A stretch of DNA of 64,000 nucleotides from Podospora pseudocomata (Eukaryota; Ascomycota; Sordariomycetes; Sordariales; Podosporaceae). Each line of letters opens with the position of its first letter. The first letter of the stretch is position 1. The stretch spans positions 62,001 through 126,000 of the forward strand of contig NW_026946364.1 of NCBI RefSeq assembly GCF_035222375.1, read 5' to 3'. Made by a program: the position numbers and the translations under genes. Shown one piece after another: positions 42,846-54,796 of this stretch. A model generated the notes under the pieces. It was not told the DNA's origin, did no database searches, and worked only from the letters and a program-made list of their open reading frames with translations.

Positions 42846-44641
42846 TCAAGTCATGAATGCGGTTTGGTTGTTTGGCTTTCGGGGCGGCAGTGTAGGAAAC
42901 ACATATCAGAGTTGCATGGGAAGGGCGTTTATTGATTTTGCATTCTGAGAGAAGCGGTTGATAACGTCAGTGTGACTTTTGTTGGAAAGGGTGACAAACT
43001 GCATTTCTTTTTTCTCCAACATCATGATGCGTTGATCAGCGCGTATGAGATTGTCTGTAGATGAAGCATTTTGGTGGCATGGGCGGAAGGACTTACAAAA
43101 TGGGAAGCGGAAATAGATACCAGAGGCGTTGATTTACATACAAGGAAATCGTTTCGTTTGACTGGAAGCCGTCGGGAGTGCCTGTGAGACTCTGGCTGGC
43201 CGTTCGGCGAGAAGGGTGGGGCCGGCTTGGCACGAATATATTGACTTGCAAGACAAGCGGTGCTGGCTTGCTAGTTCAAGGACAAATATTTTCTGGCCCT
43301 TTAGCGGCCCACCTATGTTGGCAGAGAGGTAGAATCAAATTCAAGAATCAGTTACGGATCGATGACTGAATTAGGCTTTAACAGTGTCTCAAGAGGCTTC
43401 CAACATGCAGACACCTGCAATGATGCATGAACATGACCTGATCGACAATGCTATGCCGGCGGTAGGCGCACACAGGTGACATCATATTCTGATGATAGTC
43501 TCAAGGGTTTCTGGTTTATAAAACAGGCTATAACATTCAAGCCGATCTCGAACCCATCCAGTTGGCATCATCATCGTTGGACGATGAGAATACAAAACAG
43601 TTGGACACTGACTTCCTAGCTGGCTTCCAGATTACTCTATTACCCCATTGATGTATTTCAGACACATGGAGTTCGGCCAAATTGGCGGGGGGAAGGGGGG
43701 ACAGAATAAGCTTTGACTGGGGCCAGGCACATCTGCTTTGGCGTGGTCAGGCACCTGAGGCACTAGGTGCAGGCTGCAGGTGTTACTCCAGCCCGAGCGG
43801 CTCATCCGTCCGTTCGTGCTGTTTTAGTTCACCCATACCGTACTAATTTCTTGTACTATGTATCAGAGAAGGCTGCTTCGCGGTTCAGGCCAGGTACGGC
43901 GTCAGTCAGAATCTGCTGAATCATCAGCGAGTCCACGATGCCCTCTCTTTCACTTTGGCTTGCGTACGCAAGAAACTGATTCACCAATCATACAACTCTG
44001 GTGCAATACGTGCCATGACAACCAACCTCCAGCATGCACATCACCGGGCAGACTGGTTCATCGCTCAAGACGACTTGGCGCATTCCAGCTATGAATCGAC
44101 ATCCACCCAGCTTCCCGAGGCTGGTGAACGGGGGCCAACTCGGTCAAGTCCGAGTGCACGTCTGTTAATCCATGCTTAGCTGCGCAGCAGGCCCTTCCGC
44201 TTCATTCTTGGCATCTGATGTACCTCTCGGGAGGTAGCCTCTAGACTGCCTGTGGCCCATCCCTCAAGGGTGACATTTTGGATTCAAGCTTGGTCGTTAG
44301 CGTCCATATCGAATGATACGGCTGGTTTGAAGGATCCTCATGGAGCGAGTGCTTTCGGCCGTGAACTGTCGCACAGGAAACCTCTACGTTGACAGACAAA
44401 AAAGCACGGTTGTTGAGCCAGCCACCGTCTTCTCGTGCTCCCGCTTCATCTAGAAGCGTGTCCTATCCGTCAAGTTGAGCACTTCGACTGGGTACTGGAT
44501 ATCAAGGCGAGGCAGACACACTTCTATTCGATTCAGCCTACCAGCTCTCGAAAACTACTGGTTTACTGTTCTCTACTTACCGAGTGCTGCACTTCATTAC
44601 GGCATCAACAGGAGCAGGGGATCCCGAGAGGTATCTAGGAT
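42846..44641. other. 1.8-kb intergenic region without a supportable gene
   Basis: Short frames only. It contains the 3' flank of the previous gene and the promoter of the DHA1 transporter. A G-run (about 43686-43702) and a GGCAC/CAGGTG-rich patch (43725-43785) were noted. No tRNA or repeat was found. Confidence 0.4.
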
Positions 44642-46652
44642 ATGGAAGCTCCGCTCAGTCCCAAAAGACCCCCCAGTGCCATTCCTTCCGATTCCGATAG
44701 CCGAAAAGAGCTTGGGAGAGCGGTAACTGCCGACACGTCGAAAGCCACCAGGTTACAAACCGAACAAGTCCCTACTTTACGAGCCTCGAACGAGTCCACG
44801 CGAAAAATTAAGACAAATACAAGAGTCACCATTCCGCCTGCCTATGGAGCCTCGCATAACTCACCAATTGGCAACACTCAAGAAAAGAAGAGCGTGGATT
44901 ATTCAGCCGGTCAAGCCGTCGAAATTGCTCTGTCAGAGGCCGGTTGCGACGAGCCGGTCTCAGAGAAGACGGATTCACAGCAGGAGTTATACCACGCATT
45001 TGCGAGGCGGGAGAAGCGGCTTATGGTATGGATAGTATCATTTGCCGGGCTGTTCTCTCCGCTTTCAAGCAATATTTACTTCCCTGCGCTGGGTGCCATA
45101 TCTTCAGTGGGTTCTCTCCTTGAAGATTCTTGTTCCATTTCTGATCATGAAGTATAGCACGTACAAACCGAAATCACCATGATATTGCTCACTGTGACTG
45201 TGTACATGGCAGTTCAGGGGGTGGCGCCTTCTGTTTGGGGACCTTTGAGCGACACACGTGGACGCAGAGTCACCTTTATCTGCACTTTTGGCGTGTACCT
45301 CATCGCAAACCTCGGGTTGGCATTCAGCGACGACTTTGCCTCATTGATGGCTTTTCGAGCAATCCAAGCTGCTGGCAGTGCCGCGACCATCTCCGTTGGT
45401 GTGTTTTGCCAAGACCCAGCCCCTTTTTTACCCCTGAATTTCACGCTAACAACCAGAAACAGGTGCTGGAGTGATTGGTGATATCACAACAGCAAAGGAA
45501 CGCGGCGGATATATGGGTAGTTTTGGAGGAAGTGAGTCTTGCATCGCGGCTTTCTATCCTTGTCCTTTCTGACTTTGATCCTTGTGCATAGTTCGAATGC
45601 TCGGCCAGTCAATTGGGCCAGTGATTGGCGGCATTATCACCGAGTTCTTTGGATTTCACGCCATCTTTTGGTTTCTCGTCATCCTTGGTTTCATATGTCT
45701 CGTGGTTATTGTGCTCTTCCTCCCGGAAACCCTTCGTCACATTGCTGGAAATGGCACTATCCCATTGCGCGGCATCCATCGTCCAGTTGTCACTCGCCAC
45801 ATCAGCAAACACTGGAAGCGTCCAGATGCAGTATCCAGTGAGGAGGGCAACATCACGACTTTGACGCCCAAGTTTACTCTGGGCTCGATATTATCGCCAC
45901 TGCGGTTCCTTTTTGAAAAGGACGTGTTTGTCACGCTATTGTTCGGGGCTTTTGTGTACACGATTTGGAGTGTGGTGACTTCGTCGACAACCGCCCTGTT
46001 TCAGCCTCGATATCGACTCTCCAATTTGAAAGTGGGCCTCATATTCTTACCGAACGGCGCGGCTTGTGTCAGCGGATCATACTTTGCTGGCAAGATTCTT
46101 GATCGCGATTATCGGCACGTCGAGTCAGCGTACCGTGCTTCCAACGGGATCCCGCTCGAGACTCCTCTCAACAGAAAGCATTTGTCGGACCTTCCACTTT
46201 CCCGTGCTCGGCTTCGGTCCTCCTGGTATCTCATCATCTTGTTCGTGTTTGCCGTTGCGGGGTATGGCTTCTCGCTTTCTTCCCCCTTGCTGGCCTCGAG
46301 ACCGGGTATAGCCCTACCATTGGTTTTGCAGTTCGTCATTGCAATCACAGCGACGGCCATCTTTACCCAAAACAGTGCACTGATGGTGGACTTGTATCCC
46401 GGGGCAAGCGCCAGCGCCACCGCTGTCAACAATCTCGTTCGGTGCTCGTTGGGCGCTGTGGGAGTGGCAGGGGTGCAGTTTATCATTGACAAGATTGGGG
46501 TCGAGGCCGCGTTTCTGGTATTTGCTGTCGTAACAATTGCTCTCACGCCTTTGATGTGTCTACAGTGGAAATATGGCGAGGTCTGGAGAGCTGAGAGGAT
46601 AGCGAGGCTTGCCCGGAGGGAGCAGAAACAAGTGACCGGGGCGCAGGTGTGA
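44642..46652 (+). CDS. MFS drug:H+ antiporter, DHA1 family (Aqr1/Qdr-like)
   Basis: Four exons: 44642-45106, 45158-45398, 45463-45531 and 45592-46652, giving 611 residues. Introns are 51, 64 and 60 nt. A hydrophilic N-terminal tail of about 125 residues precedes TM1 (LMVWIVSFAGLFSPLSSNIY). Junctions restore LGAISSHVQTEITMILL, SVGAGVIGD and GSFGGIRMLGQSIGP. Diagnostic MFS motifs are motif A (WGPLSDTRGRR) between TM2 and TM3 and the DHA1 antiporter motif C (GQSIGPVIGG) in TM5, followed by LPETLRHIAGNG. A long central loop separates two six-helix halves. Relatives such as yeast Aqr1 and Qdr1-3 export weak acids, amino acids, polyamines or azoles at the plasma membrane. The substrate is not predictable. 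Confidence 0.92.
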
Positions 46653-48094
46653 GGGATGACTGTGCTTTTGTGCCTCGAGGGTTGTGGGAAGCGTGGGTTG
46701 GAACAAAAGTTTTAGGCTGTCACGTTTTCGGGGTTTGCAAGTTCTTTTCTCTTTCTTCCTTTCTTCCGGAAGGCCGTGTGGTTTATGATAAGTACAGTTT
46801 TTGCCGGCTGCTACATGTAGAGATGGGATAGAATAAGACTTCGTAAGACGAACGGCCACACGAACATGACACATATATTATTCCAAATTTGACGCCACAA
46901 TCGTGCATATAGTCTGTTCAAGATACCCGATCACTGAGGTCTTGAATACCCACACAGATCGTAGTGATTTATGCATAGTGTTGTTGGCTATTGAGGAAAT
47001 GTAAATGCCTGCAAAGTTCATCAAGAGCATTATGGATTTGCTGAAATAGGTACCTACCTAGGGCAGAGTTGTCAAGCACCGTTATACGATAACTGCAAGA
47101 TCTATACATGATCGTAATCCCGTGTTCTGCATTAAAAAGCATCAAGTGCATCTCGAAATAACCATATACATATTGAATCGAATTTGGACCTGATTGAGTA
47201 ACACAATGCCCTTCTGAGCCAGCATTTGGTCCGAGCATCCTGTAGAGAGCGTACCATGCCGGCAAAGGCAAAAAGCTCAGACACACCGTAGGCCGATACT
47301 GTCTAACCACAGAACCCAACACAGCCTTCTACCCCGTACACATCGCCACGTCCGCCAGAAAATCAGCATTCGACGCAACAGGCATGTTAGGAGTTGATTT
47401 GTGGAACCTCAATAGAAAGGTCATCAAACTCTCTTTGATTGCATTCCGCCTTTAAGCATTGTAATGACAAAGAGTGTTTAGGTCCGTCTGTAGTTGGACT
47501 CGACTCCCGCATCCAGTGAGCCAACAAAGCGACGGTCCATTCTTTGATAATCACCTCACCTACCACCAACAATGAAGCACCGAGTCTGCAGACCAAAACG
47601 GAAACCATTTTTTTTTGCTAGTGACAACACCTGGTGATGGTGAATAGGTTTACACGAGTGCATATTGGAGCATAGCGTCCCCACTCTGAACCATTACAAG
47701 TGAAGGCAGTGGAAACACTGTCAGAATGGGAGAATTGGAGGAATTCACTCGGTTCCTTCAAAATATAAAGTCAATTCACCCAGTAGCTACCTCTGAAACA
47801 ATGGGGGAGCAACCAGATATGAGGAGTGGTGTCAGGGACGCTCTTCTGTCCCGCTCTTTTGGCCACTTCTGCTCGAGAACAATAAGCTCTGTTCCTCTTT
47901 CTCTTTATCTCAAGTGAAGACAAGAAGATGTCGAGTCCTATAACATTGGTTGGGACCGTTTCGAGGTCATGGATCGCAAGGGGTCTATCTCGACACCTTT
48001 CCTCGACCGCTGCCACCGTTCCAGCAGCAGAAGATGGTCCAGTGTGGCTTCAAGGAATAAGACAACATAACATTGACTAAAGCCAACCACCAAG
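46653..48094. other. 1.4-kb intergenic region
   Basis: No supportable gene. Minus-strand frames at 46969-47322 and 47387-47608 lack motifs. The last few hundred bases are presumably the promoter and leader of the GT2 gene. Nothing repetitive was seen. Confidence 0.4.
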
Positions 48095-50950
48095 ATGTCC
48101 ACTCCTCGACGACCAACTGCGAGGACACAGGACACACCTGTGACCAACCCTCCTGTGCCTCCCCCCCCTGAGCTTGTCCCGGATGAGCCGTACGTCCCAT
48201 CAAGGCTTAGATCGAACAAGGTACTGAGGGGGCTTTTAAACGCCTTCATCTTGGCCCTCTATGGCTATGGTGTTCACCAGTTTGCGACCTGGTACTCGGA
48301 ATACGACTACTGGCTATACTGGTTCATCGTACTGGCAACCTGGCGCTACGCCCGTTTCATTCTCAACTGCATTGGTTGGGTTCTGTATAAGCCAGCCCCC
48401 GTTCCCAAGAACCCCACGTACACCCCCAACCGACATGTCACAGTCATCCTGCCTACCATCGACCCTACAGGCGTTGACTTTCAGGAATGCATCAGCACCT
48501 GCGCCCAAAACGAGCCTTCTCAGATCATTGTCATCACGGCCGGTGACGAGCTGCTTGTCAAGACAGAGAAGGCAGTCGAGAAGTACATCAAGCTTTATCC
48601 CAAGACCAATTTCATCGTGGACCGTGCCCTGATTGCCAGCAAGAGAGCTCAAGTTGCTGTGGCGGTGCCGCTGGTCTCAACCGCCATCACCGTCATGCTC
48701 GACGACCACGTCTTCTGGAAGAAGGATTTCCTCAAGGCGCTCCTAGCGCCGTTTGAGGATCCAGAGATTGGTTTGGTGGGAACAAACAAGAAAGTCCGCC
48801 GGTTGCCGAACCTGTCGGTTTGGCGGCGTTTCTGGAACATGCTGGGGGCGACCTATCTTTACCGCCACAACTTCGAGGTCAGATCGGCCAACTACTGGGA
48901 CGGGGGCGCCTTTGTCATTTCTGCGCGTACCTGTGCTCTGCGCACCCGTATCGTTCAGGACCCCGAGTACCTGGCCGGCTACGTCGACGAGCGATTCTTC
49001 TTTGGGCTCTGTGGGCCTCTCAACCCGGACGATGACAACTACAACACCAGATTTGCCGTGCGCAAGGGCTGGCGCATCAAGTTCCAGTACACCGACGACG
49101 CCGAAATTGAGACAACTGTTGGCGTGGCCGATCCCGTCCACAAGAAGTTCCTGGGGCAGTGCACGCGCTGGGCCCGCACCACCTGGAGGTCAAACCCTTG
49201 CTCTCTGTTCACTGATGGCAGCGTTTGGGCATTTCAACCCTACTGCGTCTATGCTGTCTACCTCACCTCCTTCACAAACTTTGCTTTGTTTACCGATGCC
49301 GCCCTCGTTGCCCTCTACAACTGGAGCAAGCAAGCCACCAGTCAAGGCATATGGGCCTTGATTATTTGGATACTTTTTGTCAAGTTTGTCAAGGTCTTTG
49401 AGTATTACAAGCGTCACCCCAGTGACTGGTGGACTTTCCCATTCTATGTCGCTTTTGCCTATTACCACAGCCTCATTAAGCTCTGGGCGCTGTTGACGTT
49501 TTGGGACCACGCCTGGACTGGGCGCAACCTCGGAGCCATCAAAACCCAGGCCAACCCAGCCGGGACAGAAGCGGGAGCCACAGCTGGACCGGCGGCAGTG
49601 GCCGCGCGACTGCAGCGTAGCATGTCCGTGAGTAGTATGACTAGCAGTCTTGCGCAAGAGAAGGAAGGTCTGCGCAGCGGCACCGCTTGGATATCAAACC
49701 TGGGAAGTACCGCCCGGCTTCACAAGAGCCAAACGATCTTTTGTGGGAGCCAGGTCGGTCTGCTTGACAATCTCAAGATTGTAGGCAGTCACATGGAGAA
49801 GTCTCGTGATGCCCAAGTCAGGATTCTTGGTCAACAAGATATTGTCTTCAATGAGGTGCAAAGGCTGATTGCGGAGGCCGACTCCATCGAGAAGCAATAT
49901 GAAACGATGAACGACAACGAGACGAGAAATCAGGAAGCCTTGATCCGTCTTCGCGGCCAGATGCTCCGATTGGAGCAGAGGCACGGAGAGCTCATCCGTA
50001 TCGCCGGCCTGACCGCCACGTCGCCCGCACTCACTCCAGCAGCTGCCAAGGCCTTCAAGGTGGCAAGTCGGCACCACACAGGGGGTGGCAGAGCCTCACC
50101 ACCTACAGAAGATCCTGAAAGCATCGAGAGACCATCCTTTTTTACTGGGGTGAGGGGAGTGCACTTCAGTAGGTCTACTGTCGGCGGGGCCAGTGACGAC
50201 GGCTTTGGTCCTGGCAGGACAGGTGCTGACGGCTCCGGGAGTAACGAGTCCACTCCACGTCCGATCGTTCCCGACAATTTCAAGGACAGCTTCCCACCGG
50301 ATACCAAGAAGAGTACTGGGGACACCGACTCACTTATCGCGAATTTGAACATTCCCACTATTGGTACACAACATTTTGTGCCTCCCTCTGAGAAAAAGGG
50401 AGGACAGCCCGCCGCCGCCAAGGGCTTTTCCCCCCCAACTCAGGCCGAAAAGCCGATTGACGAATTCTCCCCCGTCCCGCAGCCAAGAAACTCACCTTCA
50501 GGTTTCACCCCGAAGTCAGACCTCGAAAGCACCACCCCCGGAGAAGATTCCGCCGCCACGGATAGCAAGAAGAGCTCGGGTTCGGACTCGACCCGTTCGC
50601 CGGCACAGACGCCGACCCGCCCGCCAGGCGGTAGAAGAGTTTCCAAAGAGCAGAACAAAAGCGTCAGTACCCCTCCAAAACAAGAAGAAGCCGCTTCCCC
50701 TAACAAGCCCAGAACACCTGAGAGCAACCCGTTGTTGAAAGAGGAGCTCGAGCAGCAGAACCATGAGGATTCTATGAGAAGGTTTTATGAGATGCTTGGC
50801 GAGAGCAAGGGGAGATATGGTTGGGCTGGGAATCGAAAGGATAGGGAATCGGATGGGTTGGGAATCGGACGGGGTGGGAATTGGATGGGCTGGGAATCGG
50901 ATGCATATATGGATATGGGAATGGGACAAGGAAAAGGAATGGCAAAATAA
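48095..50950 (+). CDS. Processive family-2 glycosyltransferase with long C-terminal extension
   Basis: A single open frame of 951 residues. Two N-terminal helices (about 45-60 and 72-98) precede the GT2 catalytic domain (about 112-365). It has VTVILPTIDPTGVDF, the nucleotide-sugar Asp pair in MLDDHVFW (203-204), YVDERFFFG, and the acceptor motif QCTRW (355-359), which marks processive synthases such as hyaluronan, cellulose and chitin synthases. Several helices follow to about residue 480 and would form the extrusion channel. The fungal relatives I know are the GT2 proteins of Zymoseptoria and Fusarium, needed for hyphal extension on solid surfaces; their polymer is not established. The remaining 460 residues are a coiled-coil-like segment (about 560-650), then disordered Ser/Pro-rich sequence, ending in a Gly/Trp-rich tail encoded by a degenerate minisatellite. 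Confidence 0.88.
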   Translation: MSTPRRPTARTQDTPVTNPPVPPPPELVPDEPYVPSRLRSNKVLRGLLNAFILALYGYGVHQFATWYSEYDYWLYWFIVLATWRYARFILNCIGWVLYKPAPVPKNPTYTPNRHVTVILPTIDPTGVDFQECISTCAQNEPSQIIVITAGDELLVKTEKAVEKYIKLYPKTNFIVDRALIASKRAQVAVAVPLVSTAITVMLDDHVFWKKDFLKALLAPFEDPEIGLVGTNKKVRRLPNLSVWRRFWNMLGATYLYRHNFEVRSANYWDGGAFVISARTCALRTRIVQDPEYLAGYVDERFFFGLCGPLNPDDDNYNTRFAVRKGWRIKFQYTDDAEIETTVGVADPVHKKFLGQCTRWARTTWRSNPCSLFTDGSVWAFQPYCVYAVYLTSFTNFALFTDAALVALYNWSKQATSQGIWALIIWILFVKFVKVFEYYKRHPSDWWTFPFYVAFAYYHSLIKLWALLTFWDHAWTGRNLGAIKTQANPAGTEAGATAGPAAVAARLQRSMSVSSMTSSLAQEKEGLRSGTAWISNLGSTARLHKSQTIFCGSQVGLLDNLKIVGSHMEKSRDAQVRILGQQDIVFNEVQRLIAEADSIEKQYETMNDNETRNQEALIRLRGQMLRLEQRHGELIRIAGLTATSPALTPAAAKAFKVASRHHTGGGRASPPTEDPESIERPSFFTGVRGVHFSRSTVGGASDDGFGPGRTGADGSGSNESTPRPIVPDNFKDSFPPDTKKSTGDTDSLIANLNIPTIGTQHFVPPSEKKGGQPAAAKGFSPPTQAEKPIDEFSPVPQPRNSPSGFTPKSDLESTTPGEDSAATDSKKSSGSDSTRSPAQTPTRPPGGRRVSKEQNKSVSTPPKQEEAASPNKPRTPESNPLLKEELEQQNHEDSMRRFYEMLGESKGRYGWAGNRKDRESDGLGIGRGGNWMGWESDAYMDMGMGQGKGMAK
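50822..50905. repeat. Degenerate G-rich minisatellite at the 3' end of the GT2 ORF
   Basis: Repeated TGGGAATCGGATGGG-like units with variants (GGGAATCGAAAGG, GGGAATCGGACGG, GGGAATTGGATGG). They are in frame and encode a Gly-Arg-Asp-Trp-rich tail just before the stop codon. Confidence 0.75.
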
Positions 50951-52155
50951 AAGAAAATGGAAAAGGAAAGATGGCAAAGCCTCACGGCGGCAAAGAAGGG
51001 AAGGGGGGTCACTTCTTGGGATTCAGGGTTTTACACGGTTAAACTTGGCGTTGGGGTGGGTTTGGCACGAGCTCAATATTCTTTGGGCTTTATCAGCGTA
51101 GTTGCAGCCTTTTCAGTAGCATTTCAATTGAAAGGGTTAGCGCAAGACATGCTCACTGGATGCATTTACAGCGACGTCACGAGCAGCCAATAACAAAGAC
51201 TGAAAAGGGGTTGGTTGCTATGAAATGCCATTCTCCACATTCGCGACGGGATCCACAAAAGGGGTCGATAGGGTGTAAACAATACCATTTCCCTTCGAGT
51301 AGCGGACACGTCCACAAAACAAAACATTTTATAAAAAATTGTCATTGAGAAAGATGTTGACCTTAACAAGGCGTGAAGAAGCCAGGCAACAGGCAGACCA
51401 ACAAAATCACCCTCCAAGCGGCAACACCCAAGTCTTATTTACCTCGTGCTTTTGTATGGCCCCCAAAGTCAGACAAGCCTACTCTGCGAAATTTGTCCTT
51501 TTGGCTGTCTGCATGCACGACAGAGAAGATCCATTATAGGAAGGACGACACACTTATGCTGGGTTTGAAAGGGGCGTATACGGGTTGGTCATCTGGGCTT
51601 GGGGGCGGCAATGTACATTTACAGGGCTGGAAACAGAACCAAAGAAGCTCCTTAGGTACTCTGGGCGTCCTAGATTGTAGGTGGTTTGCTCGGATGGTTT
51701 GGGGCCAATTGCATCGACGCTCAGCCGTCAGACAGGCAACAGGAGCTGAAAACGAACCAATCAGTGGCTTGCGTCGGTGAACCATCACTACCCTACACGC
51801 CGTAACCAATGTAGTAGAGGTACCACAGGCACTGCCGATAATGCGCCAACACGGCGCCTCCCGGATCACCACAACGCCGATCACCAGGCTGGCAGGCTTC
51901 AAAAAACACACGCCGCAGTAATTCTGTTGCACTGTGCCGCGAATATCCAAGTAATCCACCACCCTACCGTATCTCAGCAATGCGGGATGATGTTGGGAGA
52001 GGTTGGCATTGAACAGTGCCATGGGCCCTGCGAAAGAGCGGGCCAAATTACTTGATCACCTCTATTAAAACACCCATGGCCGGAATTGGATGCCATATCC
52101 TTCCTGATTTCTGTGCTGGTCTTGTTGACGTTTGGATCCTCCTCACGCTCTCACA
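50951..52155. other. 1.2-kb intergenic region
   Basis: No supportable gene. A minus-strand frame at 51534-52046 has no conserved motif. It includes the 3' flank of the GT2 gene and the promoter of the next rhodopsin-fold gene. Confidence 0.4.
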
Positions 52156-53523
52156 ATGGAGCCCTCTGCTATCCATGGCCGGGATGTGGTGGGAAATATG
52201 GTGGCCCCTTCCATCCCCTTCAACACCCTGATGGTAAGTGTCCCCCAAAGTAAGCTCCCCAGCGCCATGAACGACTCCTCAACCGCCTCTAGGGATTCAT
52301 CTGGTCCGGCACATGCCTGTCGCTCGTCACCATCCTTCTTCGTCTTGCTTTCCGCATCAAACTCCTCCGTCGCCTCCGACTGGATGACTACCTCGTCATC
52401 GCCTCCTTCGTTTTCTACCTAGGCTCGACAATTCTTTGGGCCGTCCTAGCACGCACTCTCTATGTCGTCGCCCAGGGTTGGAACACGACCCCTACCGACC
52501 CAGCCGCCATCGTCGAGCTCTTCAACAACGCCGGTACCCTTCTCCATGCCATCCTCGCAACCTACTGGCTCACCTGGACCTCGCTATGGCTGGTCAAGAT
52601 TGCCTTTATGGTATTCTTCTACCCTCTGGGCAGACACGCCCCTCTCCAGCGCTACCTCTGGTGGATGGTACTTGTCTGCATCGTGGCGGCCTACTGCGTG
52701 ACGGTCGGGTTGACGACAGATGACTGTCTAACAGCCAGTGGTCTCGACATTGCACAAAAGTGCATCGGCGAAGCAAAGTTCAACCGGCAGTACTTTACCT
52801 CTCGCGTCCACTTGGCAACGGATATCTCGACAGACCTCCTCAGTCAGTTCCATGTCCCGCCGTTTTGCCAGACAGTCAACTGACATGTCCGATATCTAGT
52901 CGTCATCGTATCGGGCAATATCGTCTGGCGGGTCTCTATTCCATGGAAAAAGAAGTTGTTGCTGATGGGCATCTGCTGCTTGACCATCGCCATGGTTGTC
53001 GTGGCCATCGTCCGCGCCGAGGCAGGCTATTCTGGAACCTCTCCCGACGTATCATGGATGATTCTGTGCAACTCCCTCGAGATGACATTGGGTACGTTAT
53101 GCTGAACTCCTCCGGTCCCTGAAGAGTAAATCATGCTGATGAAGAGCAGCCATCTTGGTCGCCTGCGCCGCGTCTTTCCGCAGTCTTTACTCCCACACCA
53201 AGCACACCAAGCAGCAAGACACCCTGAAGCTTCGACATCGAGACAACTGGTCCCGAGATAGAGGCCTCAAGTCGAACGCCAACGCGACCGATATCATGGT
53301 CACAACAGAAGTCAGGCTTTGGGAGCACCAAGCCCTCGACGATTTGACCCACAGCGAGGAAGCATTGTGGCCCCGGCCGCAACACCATGGACCGGAACAT
53401 GTCCACATGGATGGTACAGCGCATCCAAACCCCCCACAAGAGTTCAGTGGACCGACAATCACTTATCCCGCTCTTGCTGCACAACCTGGGTATAGTGTTG
53501 CTGCGTATAGTGTTCAGAAGTGA
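52156..53523 (+). CDS. Fungal rhodopsin-fold (SAT4/PTH11-type) integral membrane protein
   Basis: Four exons: 52156-52233, 52293-52842, 52900-53091 and 53150-53523, giving 397 residues. Introns are 57-59 nt. The start ATG is in a TCACAATGG context. Splicing yields a short extracellular N-terminus, then seven helices: GFIWSGTCLSLVTILLRL, the LRLDDYLVIASFVFYLGS segment with the family's conserved Asp pair, the TWTSLWLVKIAFMVFFYPLG helix, and later IVIVSGNIVWRVSIPWKKKL and EMTLAILVACAASFRSLYSH. The pair Cys-X-Cys is replaced by DDCLTAS and AQKCIGE in the extracellular loop. The tail is His/Pro-rich. It is distant from the other two rhodopsin-fold proteins in this window and has a different intron layout, so it is not a recent local duplicate. 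Ligand and role are unknown. Confidence 0.85.
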
Positions 53524-54796
53524 TGATATTAGACGGCGTGAATGTTATGTATGACAGATCTCACCGGACACGGCAGTGAAGGAAGAGAAGTCGGGCCTAA
53601 GCCATGAATGGAAAGACTCCTCGCAGACCTTTTCTGCAATTTGTGCTCCGGGATATTGACACGTTCACGTAAAGATTGCCCACTCCTCATCGACATCCCG
53701 CGAAAGAAGGCCACTGGCGGATGACCCAAATGCCAAGTCAGGCTCTCGGAGGAGTTGATATCACACGCGGACGGCCACGGTGAAATTCTGTGCTCCATCT
53801 CTCGTTTCTTGATGGTGTGGTGGCGTCTTCTTAATGCGTGAATCGGTGCCTCGGCCACTGCAAGAACTTGGTCCATGAAGCCAGGAATAACGACAGACGC
53901 TGGTGAACTCCGGTGCCGTCGAAAGCTTGGTGTTAAGCCTATCAGCCAGGTCGGGCCGACGCCAGCTGCGCGTTCGGACCCGGAGAGCCGGGATGGCCCG
54001 TGCCCAAGACCCCACGAACCTCCAAAACCACAAATTTTTTTCGCGTCTCCAGAATCTCTACATCAAACAAACCACCCAGTTATTTGCTGTCGTATAAACT
54101 CACGCAATGCTGCTCGTGTCACACTCCGCGCTGCTGTCTTGCCGATTAAAACAATGAGCAGAGACAATATTTTGCAGCAACGGAAGTATCTCACAGGTAG
54201 GATATTTTTTCTCACATTCTTTTGCCCACGCAGCAACCGTTCCCAGCCGCTCAAAATCTCTCCGGATTTCTTACCAGTGAGATCTCCCTCTGGGGAGGCC
54301 TTCGCTTCTCAGTACGTCTTGTACTCGGGTCTTTGAAGGGGCTGTGCCATGTTGGACGGGTCACTGGCGGCAGGCTCTCGGGTCTGTTGCGGGTGATGAT
54401 CTCTGCTGCAAGAATAGAACACTCATGGGCCATCATAGTCCGCGTCTCTGCCGTTTATCGGACTTTTACAGAGAGGAGGCTCCAAGCGACCCGACATTTT
54501 TGACTTGATCATATCTCATCGTGAATGGCTGAGTGTGAGAATCTCTTCCAGCGCTTTTCGACTCTGTAGGCGTGGTCCATCGGTGTTGTGATTTGCGCCG
54601 TTGTGGGGTGCTTTGCTGGTGGAACGAGATTAGCCAGCACCATTTGGCCAACTACGTCATCGTCAACTGGCGATGCCATGCACTGAGCAACCGCTCTCTT
54701 CACACCAGAGTACTCGTAAAAAAGACAACTGTGGCTACTAGGCTGTCTGTTGCTCCGTATCTCGCAAATTGTTCATCCCATCAGCATCCACCCACA
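53524..54796. other. 1.3-kb intergenic region upstream of the malic enzyme gene
   Basis: No gene is called. A small candidate at 54152-54290 was rejected (see below). The final 225 bp (54572-54796) are open in frame with the malic enzyme and could encode an N-terminal extension. Confidence 0.4.

Noticed and set aside
47340-47608. Minus-strand fragments resembling the end of a protein (MPVASNADFLADVAMCTG)
   Set aside because: A stop separates it from the upstream frame, no family was recognised, and no exon structure could be built. It could be a relic but is unsupported.
54152-54290. Possible small two-exon gene beginning MSRDNILQQRKYLT with a GTAGGA donor
   Set aside because: The product would be about 30-50 residues with an atypical donor and no recognised family. 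It is not distinguishable from chance.
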